A stretch of 64,000 nt of DNA from Platerodrilus igneus (GCA_036346225.1 JARFIW010000500.1:3720001-3784000), one strand, 5' to 3'. Positions 42,931-54,735 are shown, counted from the first letter of the stretch. The notes: generated by a model not told the origin, from the sequence alone. Made by a program: numbers and translations.

Positions 42931-45860
42931 ATGATGGCATTCTCTGGGGTAAAAGATTCCGGAGTTAAAATAGTCCCCCATTCGGATCTCCGGGAGGGGA
43001 CTACTTCGGAGGATGCGATCGGAAAGTTAAGAATAACAGTCGGGAACATTTTGCGAGTCGGAGCGTGGAATGTTAGAACTATGAAGCAAGTGGGTAAGCT
43101 AGAGAACCTAAAAATCGAAATGAATAGATTATCATTAGACATAGTAGGGATCAGCGAAGTTCGGTGGCCAGAGGCGGGGGAATTTTGGAGTGGAGACTTC
43201 AGGGTAATTCATACAGGAGCCGAGGAAGGAAATTTGGGTGTGGGGATAGTTATGCGGAAAAAGATAGGATACTGTGTAGAAAATTACTTACAAAAGAACG
43301 AAAGAGTACTCATGGTTAGAATCTAAACCGGTAAACACAGTAATAATACAAGTATACATGCCCACCTCTATCGAGGACATACTAAGATACGTAAAAGGAC
43401 ATGAAAATTTAATAATTACGGGGGATTTTAATGCAGTGGTAGGTGAGGGTACAGAAGGAGCGATAGTAGCTTTATTTGGTTTAGGCACTAGAAACGACAG
43501 AGGAAATAGGCTGGTAGAATTTTGCGACAAGAACAATTTAATCATTACAAACACATTATTTCAACATCATGCTAGAAGACGATATACGTGGAAGATGCCA
43601 GGAGATACAGGAGGATATCAAATAGATTACATTCTTGTTAGACAACGGTTTAGGAATCAAGTAAAAGACTGTAGAAGCTACCCAGAAGCAGATATAGACA
43701 CTGACCACAACATCGTAATTATGAAAGCCGCACTTAAATTTAAAAATTTGAAAAAAGAAACGGAAAAAGGCACTTGGACCTACAGAAACTAAAAGAGAAA
43801 GATATTCAAGAAAGATTCGAAAAAAGGTCAAATGAATTGCTCAAAGATATCGGGAAAATATCTGACACTAAGGAAGTAGAAACAGAATGGAATAACATTA
43901 AATCCAGCCTCGACATGGCGGCCAGAGATATTCTGGGGTATACACAAAAAGAAAATAAGAAACCATGGATAACAAAGGATATCCTGAATTTAATAGAAGA
44001 AAGACGAAAATACAAAAATAAATCAGACGAAACAAGAAAACAGAGATGCAAAGCCATAAAATGGGAAATTATTCGAAAATGCAGGAAAGCTAAAGAACAA
44101 TGGATTGATGAAAAGTGCAAAGAGGTACAAACTAAGATGGATGTAGGAAAGACAGATGAAGCATACAAACTAATTAGAATGAATTTTAGGGATATAGAAC
44201 CGTATAGCAAAAAAATAAGGGACGCGGGAGGAAATGTCATTATAGAAAATGTAGAGAAAGTGGGTAGATGGCAAGAATATATAGGGAATTTATATGCAGG
44301 AGAAGAACTAACTGCATTAGAAAAGGAATCAGACATTGAAAATGATGACTTGGGATATCCTATACTTAGAGATGAATTTGAAATAGCATTAAAGGATCTG
44401 AAAAATGGTAAGGCGCCGGGTACAGATAAGGTGCAAGCGGAGACTTTAAAAGCCGCTGGTCAAGCAGTAACAGAACGTCTCTTCCAACTTGTAAGCTATA
44501 TGTATGAGACAGGCGAGATACCCAAAGATTTCAAACATAATATCATAGTAACTATACCAAAAAAAAAGGCACAGATAGATGTGAAAATTTTTGAACAATA
44601 AGTTTGACAGCACACGTATCAAAAATATTAACTAGAATTGTACAAAGACGAATGGAAAAACGGGCCGAAGAAATACTAGGAGAAGACCAATTTGGGTTTA
44701 GGCAAAACAGGGGAACAAGGGAGGCTATCTTAACTCTGAGGGTGATAATGGAGAAAACAATAGAAAAAGGGGAAAGCGTGTATATAGGGTTTGTAGATTT
44801 GGAAAAAGCATTTGACAATGTAAAATGGAAAAAAATGTTCGAAATACTCAAAAAGATTGGAATGAGTTATAGGGATAGACGGATAGTGCATAGCTTATAC
44901 AAAGAGCAAACAGGAGTAATAGAATTAGAGCAGGAACGTAGAGAAGTAAACATCAGGAAAGGGGTAAGACAGGGATGTTCCCTATTCCCACTAATTTTTA
45001 ACTTGTACATTGAGGAGGCAATGAATACTGTCAAATGCAGGAAGACATTTGGAATTACTATGCAGGGACAAAAAATTGATATGCTTAGATTTGCAGATGA
45101 TATAGCAGTATTAGCATCTAGCAAGGAAGAGTTAGAAGCTGCTCTCAATGAAATGGAAACGGTTCTAACAGAGAGATACGGTATGAAAATTAACAAAGGT
45201 AAAACTAAAGTACTAGTATGCAAAGGAGGTAAAAATAAATCAAAAACAAGAATACAAATATGTAACACGAACTTACAAGAGGTTAAGGATTTCTGCTACC
45301 TAGGAAGCCAAATAACGCAAGATGGGAAAAGCACAAAAGATATAAAACAAAGATTAGCACAAGGTTGTGCTACATTTAACAAGAAAAAGCAACTACTGTG
45401 CTCAAAGACCACAAACATAGAAACAAGGAAAAGATTGCTCAAAACATATGTGTGGAGCACAGCACTGTATGGCTGTGAATCCTGGACAGTGGGAAAAGCG
45501 GACAAGAAAAAGGTAGAAGCCTTTGAAATGTGGTGCTACAGACGTATGATGAAGATATCATGGACAGACAAAGTTAAGAACGAAGAGGTACTAAAAATGG
45601 TAGGGTAAGAAAGAAATATGTGGAAAACGGTAAAAAATAGGAGAGATAGGATGATAGGCCACATACTACGGCATGAAGGAATAGTGCGGAATATACTAGA
45701 AGCAGAGATAGGAGAAAAGAGAAGAAGAGGTAGACCTAGGTTAGACTACTGCACACAGATAGTGAAAGATGTAGGCTGTAGGAGTTTCAGGGAAATGTGT
45801 AGGCTAGCTCAGAAGAGAAATCAATGGAGGTACGCATCCAACCAGTCCCAAGATGGATAA
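42931..45860 (+). pseudogene. RTE endonuclease-reverse transcriptase ORF
   Basis: Encodes the apurinic-type endonuclease and reverse transcriptase that nick target DNA and copy element RNA. Endonuclease: VGAWNVRTMKQVGKLENLK (residue about 45), DIVGISEVRWPEAGEFWSGD, a small deletion with frame change near 43320, then LIITGDFNAVVGEG and IDTDHNIVIMKAALK. Linker: PWITKDILNLIEERRKY, GRWQEYIGNLYAGEE. RT: GKAPGTDKVQAETLK, KDFKHNIIVTIPKK (frameshift near 44575), QFGFRQNRGTREAI, DLEKAFDNVKW, GVRQGCSLFPLIFNLYIEEA and the catalytic RFADDIAVLA near 45087. C-terminus: DKVKNEEVLKMVG then GHILRHEGIVRNILEAEIGE and RRRGRPRLDYCTQIVKDVGC. A single G-to-T change makes TAA at 45606-45608 (the 19.9-kb copy has GAA). 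Four visible lesions, otherwise well preserved. Confidence 0.9.
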
Positions 45861-47107
45861 ATTAATGATGAAGAAAGTAGCTGCACTTAAACATGATATT
45901 TATTATAAGCAACTACAAGCATTGGAGGGGCAATATTCTCGAATAATGGTAATTGCGTGAAAGCATTTACTGGAAAACTATTATTTCGGCAAATGTCTAA
46001 GTGTTGGGGATCTTGGCAGCCACAGGTTGCTTAACCCCCTTCAATAAATCTCGGTGAAAAAGGGCATAATATTAGAAAACAATAGAAGAAACATGATATT
46101 TATTATAAGCAACTAAAAGCATTGGATGGGCAATATTCTCGAATTATGGTAATTGCGTGAAAGCATTTACTGGAAAACTATTATTTCGGCAAATGTCTAA
46201 GTGTTGGGGATCTTGGCAGCCACAGGTTGCTTAACCCCCTTCAATAAATCTCTGTGAAATACGGCATAATATTAGAAAAAATATAAGGGGAACCGAGCTG
46301 TATTGCTGTGTGAGAATTTCAGGGAACCATGTAGGTTAGTTTAGAAAAGAAATAAGTGCAAGTACATGTCCAACCAGTTTTACGACGGGAAACCCAATGA
46401 CGAAAAAATAAGCGCAGACAAATCTGATGATTATTATAAACAACTAGTTTGTTGTGAAATATCTGCAACTAATGTTGACTGTGCGAAAAGACATATTGGA
46501 AAAAATATTAAATCAGTAAATGTTCAAGTGCTGGGGAAACTTGGCAGCCACAGGCTGCTTACCCCCCTTCGCAACCTCTGAATGTCAGAGAAATAGGGTA
46601 TATAATTGTAAAACAATAGAAAGTGACCGAACTGCATCTAAGAAGAAAGAACGGCGCCTATGATGAAAGACAACAAACATAGAACAAAAAGTTGTTGAAA
46701 GCGTATGTGTGGAGCACAGCACAGACAATATGCCTACGAAATACGAGCAGTCTGAAAAGCAGACAGAAGAACAGTAGCGGTTTTTGAAATGCCGTGCTTC
46801 AGATGTTTGAGGATGGACAGACAATGGTAATAACAAATAGGTTATAGAAACAGTAAGGGAACAAGGATATCTTTGGGAAAAAAATATGAGAAATAGAAGG
46901 GCAGAATACGTTCTAAGGCATTTTTGGGGAATAGTATGGGATATATGACAAGCAGAGATAGGAAAAAAGAGGCGGATGTAGACCTAGATCAGATAGTGAT
47001 AGATGCAGACTGTGCAAATTTCGGGGAAATCTGTAGGTTAGTTCAGAATAGGAAACAATGATGGTACGCGTCTAACCAGTTTTAGGACTGAAGACCCAAT
47101 GACGATG
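45861..47107 (+). repeat. RTE 3' region with repeated C-terminus/UTR modules
   Basis: The 3' UTR unit (AACATGATATTTATTATAAG ... AATATTAGAAAACAATAG) occurs at about 45893-46078 and again, nearly identical, at 46091-46280. A third, more diverged unit (46305-46635) includes the peptide end NFREPCRLV-like plus the same UTR words (GTGCTGGGGAAACTTGGCAGCC). A fourth (46640-47107) is a relic of the last about 150 codons of the ORF, with TKYEQSEKQTEEQ, MRNRRAEYVLRHFWGIV and QAEIGKKR corresponding to the intact MWKTVKNRRDRM and GHILRHEG blocks. The same last module ends the truncated copy at 50385-50760, so it belongs to the family. Confidence 0.8.
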
Positions 47108-49181
47108 ATTACTAACGTTGGTTGTTATATTAAACGGTAATTCGAAATTTGGGAATTGGAGTATCGGTTCATTGCCTATATAGTTTTACATAATTTAAAA
47201 CATCCAATAAAATCAGGGGTATGTTCGATTTTTCCTTCCTTTTAAGATATTTGTCATGGGTTTAGTTAAGTCGGCAAAGTTTTTTATACATTTCTAATAA
47301 TACCCTAATAATCCTAAAAATAATTTTTTTGTTTAGTAGTTGAAGGTAGGAAAGAATTTTTAAAAAATTTAATTATTTCTGGATTGGGCTTTATGCCATC
47401 TGGGATAATTACGTGTCCTAGAAACTCGACTGGATTTTAAAATTAGATTTCTTTAATCTTTTGAATGCCGTTTTCAAATTGGTGAGGTGCTCCTGAAGGA
47501 AACACTCTAAATTATACTATCGTCCATATATGCTTCAAATATATCTGTTAAGCCGTGTAGAACATGGTCCATCACTCCTTGTAGAGTAGAAAAAAAATTT
47601 TTCAATCCCATAGGCATTTTAAGAAACTGAAAATGTATACTCTGTGTATCGAATGCAATTTTTTCAACATCATTTGGGTCCATTTCCACTCGGTTGAACT
47701 CACTTGCCAAATTAAAATGCGCCATTTTTGCTTGCCCTAAGCATCTAACTTTTGGTACTACCCACATGGGGCTGAACCATGGAGAAGTAGAGGATTCTAT
47801 AATTTTGGATTTTAACATTTTGTTAACTTGCTCTTTTACATCGTTTACTTCTTACTTGTGAACAAAGAGGTATCGATAACTTTAGAATAGATTTGAATTC
47901 CATCTGTGGTTCGTATTAAATGCTTAATTTTATTTGTGAATGTATGGCTTTGTCCATCGATGTGAAAAATTTTGGAATATTTAGAACATAGTTTCAAAAT
48001 AGCATCTTCTCCTTCTGAATTCATGTGGTCTATTCTGATGAGAGAGACAAACAGGTTTTGTTTCGGCGTCGTAACGATTTACTTTACACGAACGTTCAAA
48101 TTGATTTGCTTGGTAAAGAAAAACGGTGGTTGGTCCATCAACATTTATGGCTATGGGAGAATCCGAAAAATTGTTTATTGTTGTAAATGCTTTAACATAT
48201 TTTTCTAGTATTAAACATTCAGGCACTTCTATATGTTCCATTTTGGTAGAGGGTATGACAATTTCTCTATCTTTAACAGAAACTTTCAATTAAATTTGTT
48301 TTTCCATTAGGGGTTCCACTTTTATTATATTTATAGCACTATTTGATTCCTGAAAGTAAATAGGAATTTTTGCTTGAGCTGTAATTAAAAGGTTGTTTTC
48401 CAAATTTGCCTTGGCCTTTAATTCCTTTAAATTATCTGTAACTATTAAACCTTTGAAATTCTATGGAACTTAAGTGAAATTAAAGCATGTTCGAGTGGTT
48501 ATTGAAAATTTTGAACTAGGGATTAATGCAAAATAATTTTGTCTGGATTTATTAAAACAATTTGACATTGTAATTGGGTCGTATTTTACTTTTGCTGGTC
48601 AGTATTTGGTTACTATTTCGGGATTAATAAAGGATGGAGGTAGCTCCCGTATCAACTAAAAGGATAAATTCTGTTTGGGATGGTATATTTAATGAAGTTT
48701 ATTTATTTTCCCTTCATTATTATTAAAATCAATTATGTTATCTCGTTCTGCATTGGAACCTTCTGAAAATTTTTATTTTGATCATCGTTTTCGAATTCTT
48801 CTATATTGGAATTAATAGCATTCTGATCATGCAAAGTTTTGTTTACCGGTGGACTTTCTTCAGATTCTTGACTTTATAACTCGTCAGATGTAAATCATTA
48901 GGGTGCAAATTGAAATGGTTTGTGAAAGGTTTGTTTAGTCGAAGTAGACATAGAGACTGCCGAATTAGTGGGTTTAAAATTTGGGTTTGGCTTAAAAACG
49001 TCTCTAGAGGCTCGTCTCTGGTAAGTTTGATAATTTGGTTTTCAAAAAATCTGGGAATTTATAGGAATTTTTTGTGAGGTAAAATTTGAACGAGGCTTGA
49101 TGTTTAAAGTTTGCGAGGGGAATCTACTTTTATCAGAATTAGGTGGTGGTTGCTTGTATTTATTATTATTATTATGGTTTA
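47108..49181 (-). pseudogene. Gypsy element, protease to RT (segment 2)
   Basis: Minus-strand order: a gag end with Asn-rich and PPPNSDKSRFPSQ peptides (49180-49042), degraded protease (about 48700-48550), and a linker with IEVPECLILEKYVKAFTTIN (48240) and VNRYDAETKPV. Then comes the RT lead-in IDHMNSEGEDAILKLCSKYS and NKIKHLIRTTDGIQ (48030-47910). The RT at 47818-47507 has IIESSTSPWFSPMWVVPKV, ASEFNRVEMDPNDVEKIAFD, MPMGLKNFFSTLQGVMDHVL and the catalytic AYMDDSII. After a frame change: FLGHVIIPDGIKPNPEII, and PILQFPNFELPFNITTNVSN, which ends at the RTE insertion. An internal RT segment of about 30 residues between PKV and LASEF is missing. Resembles the 17.6/297 group. Confidence 0.85.
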
Positions 49182-50760
49182 ATATGTGGAAAACGGTAAA
49201 AAATAGGAGAGATAGGATGATAGGCCACATACTACGGCATGAGGGAATAGTGCGGAATATTTTAGAAGCAGAGATAGGAAAAAAGAGAAGAAGAGGCAGA
49301 CCTAGATTAGACTACTGCACACAGATAGTAAAAGATGTAGGCTGTAGAGGTTTCAGGGAGATGTGTAGGCTAGCCCAGAATAGAAATCAATGGAGGTACG
49401 CATCCAACCAATCCCAAGATGGATAAACTAATGACGAAAAGATAACTGTGCGTAAACATGATGATTAGTATAAGCAACTACAAGAATTGGGTGCGCAATA
49501 TTCTCGAATAATGTTAAGTGTGTGAAAGGATTTACTAGAAAACCATTATTTCGGCAAATGTCTAAGTGTTGGGGGATCTTGGTAGCCACAGGTTGCTTAA
49601 CCTCCTTCACAGAATCTCGGTAAAATAGGGTATAAAATTAGAAAACAATAGAAAGGGAACGAGCTGAATACACATACTCCCTGAAAAGAAGAAAAAGAAG
49701 GAAACCACCAAAAACGCAAAATCAAAGAAGCTGCCTATATAATCCTACATAAAAATAACTGCGTTGCAAACGAATCCGTGACTTTCAGTAAACAATGGAT
49801 TCCATTACTAAAAGAAATAACAAATGAAAATCAAATGCCCACAATATCTAGGTAGCTTTGCAAGTTTTTCCTGGGTTTTTCTTGCAATATTAACATGAAA
49901 TACAGCCTACATACATGATTTCTATTTATACATAAAATAACTAATTACATAAAAATAAGCATATTAACAATCCTTGTAAAACAGCATTGGTATCTGACAA
50001 GTATAAATCCACAATAAGGTTACCTCAAAACCATATACAATCTCCGTTGAACAGTATTGGTATCTGACAAGTGTAAACCCGCCATAGGGTCGCCTCAGAT
50101 CCATATACAATCTTCATAGAACAACATTGGTATCTGACAAGTGTATACCCGCCATAGGGTCGCCTCAGATCCATATACAATCTTCATAGAACAACATTGG
50201 TATCTGACAAGTGTAAACCAGCCATAGAGTCGCCTCAGAACCATGTTAAAATCTACCAAAGAGGTAACTTAAATCATAATGAATTTTCCCCCTCAAAGTA
50301 AATATAAAAAAAAACGACTACTTAAGCCTTTCAATAATGCAATCGCACACTTCTTTAATAACCATCCTCTCAATTGGATAAATAGAAACATGTTAAAAAA
50401 TGTTGGCTGAAATGCAGACACAAAAACGGTAGCAGTCTTTTGAAATGATCCAGATGTATGAGGACGATAGCATGGACAGACAAAGATAATAACAAATAAG
50501 TTACAGAAATAGTATGGGAACAAGGATATCTGGGGAAAAAGAGAAATAGTAGGGCGGAATACGTTCTAAGGCATTTGTGGGGAATAGTATGTGATATATT
50601 ACAAGCAGAGATAGGAAAAAAGAGGTAGATGTAGACCTAGATCAGACAGTTATAGATGCAAACTGTGCATATTTCAGGGAAATCTGTAGGTTAGTTCAGA
50701 ATAGGGAACAATGATGGTACGCGTCTAACCAGTTCTAGGACTGAAGACCTAATGATGATG
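49182..50760 (+). mobile_element. 5'-truncated RTE insertion with 11-bp TSD
   Basis: Target duplication ATTATGGTTTA at 49171-49181 and 50761-50771. The insert begins at ATATGTGGAAAACGGTAAAA, so it keeps only the last about 80 codons of the RTE ORF (MWKTVKNRRDRMIGHILRHE through YASNQSQDG, stop at 49424-49426) and the 3' region. The tail ends AATGATGATG. 5' truncation on insertion is normal for LINEs. Its coding remnant is still open, so it is young, like the full copy. It interrupts the gypsy gag. Confidence 0.9.
49981..50260 (+). repeat. Four-unit 70-bp tandem repeat in RTE 3' region
   Basis: Units begin at 49981, 50051, 50121 and 50191, each starting ACA(G/A)(C/T)ATTGGTATCTGACAAG and containing GCCATAGGGTCGCCTCAGA. 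The period is exactly 70. Units 2-4 are most alike; the last is cut short near 50251. Absent from the 3' region of the full RTE at 45861-47107. Confidence 0.9.
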
Positions 50761-50771
50761 ATTATGGTTTA

Positions 50772-51322
50772 GTAATAATTTACCCGTGTTATGCGGTGCT
50801 TAGTCCTTTTGAAAATACCTAACGTTGTCTTCTTCCGTAATAAATTGAAAGCTCTTTGTAGAGTATCTGGTCTCATAGCTCTAATACTATGACCCAAAGG
50901 TTCTCTTAAGCCACTTTAGAAATGACTTTAACGCCAGCTTAGTAAATTCTCGTTTTTCATAGTTATACTTTCATTCCTTTAGTTTGCAATTACAAACCAA
51001 TACAATAATCTTAAGATTTGTATACATTTTTCATAAAATACCAAAGGCTTATCAATACCCTGCTTTAGTAACACCAAATTGAAGTGTCATCTCTTTGATC
51101 GCTAAAATTTCTGAGTGTATTTTTAAATTCTGTCCAAGTGCTGACATGTTGTATATTAACAGCGACTTTGACTTGGCGTGTTAATTTATTTAAAATAGAT
51201 TTGAATATGAATAAGTTTTGAAACGTATTTGGTTTTGATGGATGAATGAACAAGTTCATTACACTTTCTATGAAAGAAATAAATTCGTTTAAGTCATTTG
51301 GGTTACCATAGAAACTTGACAT
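50772..51322 (-). pseudogene. Gypsy element, gag (segment 1)
   Basis: Capsid-type gag start at 51322: MSSFYGNPNDLNEFISFIES, then IHPSKPNTFQNLFIFKSILN, VNIQHVSTWTEFKNTLRNFS and DQRDDTS, matching gypsy gag of the form FxGxxxxLxxFLxxxE ... NWxELKxxLxxNFxDQRDE. After the stop at 51065 the remainder (to 50772) is frameshifted. It is continuous in order with segment 2 once the RTE at 49182-50760 is set aside. Confidence 0.75.
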
Positions 51323-51329
51323 GCATATT

Positions 51330-51765
51330 AAATATTCTAAATTAAATGGTCCATTATTATTTCTTTATTTATTGTGTTTGTATTTTGAGTATTTGAGTGT
51401 CATAGCTGGGATTTCTCATGTTTTCTTCAATAAATGTTTCAATCGACATAAAATATTTTATGAAGAAATCGACAGATTAGAAATTTCAAAAACATACTTA
51501 CATGCACATTGTAATTAATTCTATCATTATACCCTTTTGTTTTGTATAATACTTTTTTGAAAATCTTCGTGGATTTGCTAATCGGTGTAGGCAGTGATTT
51601 GATTACCAGAATGTTGGTCTACAGCAGACAGCTTATTTAATTGCTAGAATGGCGGTCCAACGATTGCGGTTCCCTATAGATATCATTAAATTTTCAACTT
51701 TATATTCTGTAAACATTTGAAACTGACGAAAATTTTTCAATAATATTTACTCGGAATTTCATACA
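51330..51765. other. Flank or 5' LTR of gypsy, unresolved
   Basis: Upstream of the gag start in minus sense, so the gypsy 5' UTR and LTR should be here. A candidate GGACCGCCATTCTAGC (minus) lies near 51646-51661 but no primer-binding site was recognised with confidence and no second LTR copy exists in the window. Confidence 0.3.
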
Positions 51766-51769
51766 GGAA

Positions 51770-52010
51770 CTGTGCCACTTATATTTCGGTAGTTACAAAA
51801 ACTGTTTTCAAAACTATATATAACTTTACTGTAAATACAAGAAATGAAATATATGTTATTACATTGAATTTCAACTACAGAAAGTTCCTACACCTCTTTT
51901 AAACACATCCGTACAGAAACTATTCACATGCACATCAGTGAAATATAACTTGTCTAACACAGTCTGCTATTAATGTGTAACATAATTAGCTGTAAGAAGT
52001 TTAATAACTT
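51770..52010 (+). repeat. Dispersed repeat B, copy 2
   Basis: Counterpart of 38958-39193. Shares ATATTTCGGTAGTTAC, GTAAATACAAGAAATGAAAT, CACCTCTTTTAAACACATCC and TCAGTGAAATATAAC. Confidence 0.6.
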
Positions 52011-52014
52011 TACC

Positions 52015-54290
52015 AATACAAAATACCAATTTTGTATGTGCTACTAAAATAGCCACTGACCCTAGATTAATCACTTGGTTGAGTTGTTAATTATTAGTAA
52101 CCCTCTTATAAAATTACACCGATTATATTATAAAGATAGCTATTAAGTGTTATGTCTACAACCGCAAGCTTGGGTAGTTTTGGAAATTACAAAATTAAAT
52201 AGCAACCTACTGAAAACATGCAAGGCCCTGAATGTTTCTTTAGCCTCATGTTTCCATGTAATAAATCAGTTTCTAACGTTGCATACGTATAATTTTGTTT
52301 TTTTTTGTATCATACGTATCGTACACATGCCTACCCAGGTATGTACACACTTTACTACAAAATTTCTATACCGATGATATGTAATACATTGGTGGTGAAT
52401 GAAAATGCAGCTTGTATGAGTTATATAATATCTTTTTCTCGCAGAAGATATTTATACTGACAGCTACGCTCAGTTTCCTGTTATAATAAATAATTTAATT
52501 TGTTACAAAGTTTTTGTAGTACTAATGTGTTAATTAAGAATACATTTTTAAATAGAAAAGCACCAATATAAGTTAGTTATAGAAGCTTGGGTGGTTTACA
52601 ATGACCAACATAGCTAATTCATTGTAATATTAAAGCAGGACATAGTAAAGTGCCTAGTATATTCTTTTATAACCAGCAATTAAAACTGGTACTTCACAGC
52701 AGACATATTAAATTAGATAAAAAAACGACGCATTTAGATAAATTACAAAGCTTAGGGAAATATGTTTGTAAACCTTCTCACTCATTGTGAGCCACCGAAA
52801 TCATTGTAAATCACTCAAACAGACAGAAATCCATAAAAATTGTAAATATTTAACATGTACTGACCACCCAATGATGTAGATGTCAATATTAAATAGGAAC
52901 TATGAAAATGCCGATAACCATTCTCACGCACCAAAAATTTTAGACCTCAACCTTAAGACAGTTCAAATCGTACAAACCGTGTGAACAGATCGGGCAATCA
53001 CCTAAAATAATATAGCCTATAAATACTATCACAGCATAATGAAAGGGATAATTCAGATTCATTCAAATATTACAATACAAGTTTTTATCTTGAGTTCGTC
53101 GAGCGTCAAGCACCATTGTCGGGCTGGTGAATCGGTTAAAGTAATTTGTGTAACAGTTGCTTTGAATTCGGGTTTGTAGGAAACAAGATGTAAGCGCAGA
53201 AGAAATCGCAGATTCGACAAAAATGCTGTTACGTTGTAAAAGTCTCTGGAGTGGATACTTTCCGTTAACGATAGTTAGATGAATGGATTACTAACATCCA
53301 GGTTAACAGCACGAAAAGGTCGATTGAATCTTGCAATAAATCAACAAGCTGTGAGTGATAAAGTTTTTGTTTTCCATCTACTCCATATTTTGCTAATGTA
53401 TATTTCATTATTTACATAAAATTTATTGGTATCAGATCTTTTACGTTGGTGCACGCCTAGTTACAAGCGTAATGTAATAGCAAGTTCTAAAGGAAACAAA
53501 CACCACAATTGCATTGGCAGAAATTTATATGTACCAGTCAAGCTGGTTAGATATCTACAATTAAATAAATTAAAAATGTTCCTTTTCTTTTAGATACACG
53601 AATACTTGGTCAATCAGAGATACAGTTTAATTTAATTGTGTTTGTCGTGTTTGTTAAGTACTGTGATACTCAACTTAATAATATAGGTTAGATTAACGAC
53701 TTGCACTTTTATTATTGCTTGTGCTTAGTTTAATTTGGTTGGTGAGAAGAAAGTGTACATAAGGCTCTATAAACCAGTGTGGCAGTTAAAAATACCCGTT
53801 TAGTCGTTTCTAAGATCACCCATCGTTTATTCGAGACTGAATTGCAGCTGGGTTGGCGCTCAACAAAATGTATTGGACAGAAAGTTCAGAGATTTTTCTA
53901 GGTAGGTGTATATGAAAGTGTTAAAGTTTGTATAAACTTAAAAAGATTTGCATTTGCTTTTATAGAACGCACCCTCACCACTGTCTAGCTGGTGTATTAT
54001 TTACTGTTATGTGTCCGTGAAAGGGTAAATTTCAGTCCGGTAATTAGAGTCAATTTAGCATGTAACAATTTGTCACACGAACACATATCTATCGATTTGT
54101 TTATTTTGCTTATGGTATACATTTCCTTGTGCGAAGAATAAGTTTGCGAAATTAGTTTCGCGAGAAAGATAGTTCCTTTCGTGAATTCAATGAAACTACA
54201 TACTTAGGTTTGTCATATGAAGCACATAAAAAATACGTTTGTGAAAAAATTGTTTTCTTATTTACTATTTTCGAGTGATGTATATGTGTA
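52015..54290. other. AT-rich stretch, no recognised gene
   Basis: No transposon domain or array was recognised. A plus-strand segment around 53190-53355 encodes broken peptides with a GTGAGT donor-like sequence at 53350, but stops make it unconvincing. Confidence 0.35.
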
Positions 54291-54297
54291 TATTTCA

Positions 54298-54735
54298 GAC
54301 TGATGATAATGATGAGACTTACGTGCTTAATTATGAAGAAATGAATTAAGAAGACGCACATGTAGGTTCAAATGGAGGCAATGTTTCTGATTGTGGAACA
54401 AGAAAATGTTCACGTCGAATATCAGGCACAGGAGAGCAACGTTGGTGAATTACTCGAAAAAGAGCAGGCGGCAATTACTGAAGAACAGTTGTGTGGTCAA
54501 GACGAGCAAGAAGTTCAAGCCAGCGATTACTTTTTAGAAAAAGATAAAATCATAAATGGAGTAAATTGGAGCCTCCAGCTCGTCGTCCACTTGTCTATAA
54601 TATAATGGATGCACGTATTAATCCTGGACTTACAAATAACATTCATGTTTTGGGCGTTTTGGTACTTCCAGAATATTCATTAACAATGAAGTATGTGACA
54701 TCATTATCCGATAATCAAATGGGCCCGCATAAATA
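54298..54735 (+). pseudogene. Possible piggyBac N-terminal fragment
   Basis: An acceptor-like TATATTTCAG (54289-54298) precedes an acidic reading frame (DDNDETYVLNYEEMN). After frame changes the open frame at 54372-54605 gives acidic sequence and DYFLEKDKIINGVNWS, followed in another frame by PPARRPLVYNIM. An acidic start followed by a Trp-containing segment and a Pro/Arg-rich PPxRRxxxxNI block resembles the region just before the catalytic domain in piggyBac transposases. No catalytic part is present. A weak assignment. Confidence 0.35.

Larger units (their letters stand above)
42632..47107 (+). mobile_element. Complete RTE-like LINE insertion with 12-bp TSD
   Basis: A 4.5-kb non-LTR retrotransposon in the gypsy pol. 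The target duplication ATTACTAACGTT occurs at 42620-42631 and 47108-47119. The element has a 5' UTR (42632-42930), an endonuclease-RT ORF (42931-45860, now broken) and an unusually long 3' region (45861-47107) ending AATGACGATGATT. The TGATGA-rich 3' end without a poly(A) tail is characteristic of the RTE clade. Confidence 0.9.

Noticed and set aside
49981..50260. Regular repeats considered as a CRISPR-like array
   Set aside because: The 70-bp units are contiguous without variable spacers, in a eukaryotic LINE 3' region; an ordinary minisatellite.
53190..53355. Possible THAP-like exon with a GTGAGT donor
   Set aside because: Internal stops in every frame and no C2CH spacing could be established.
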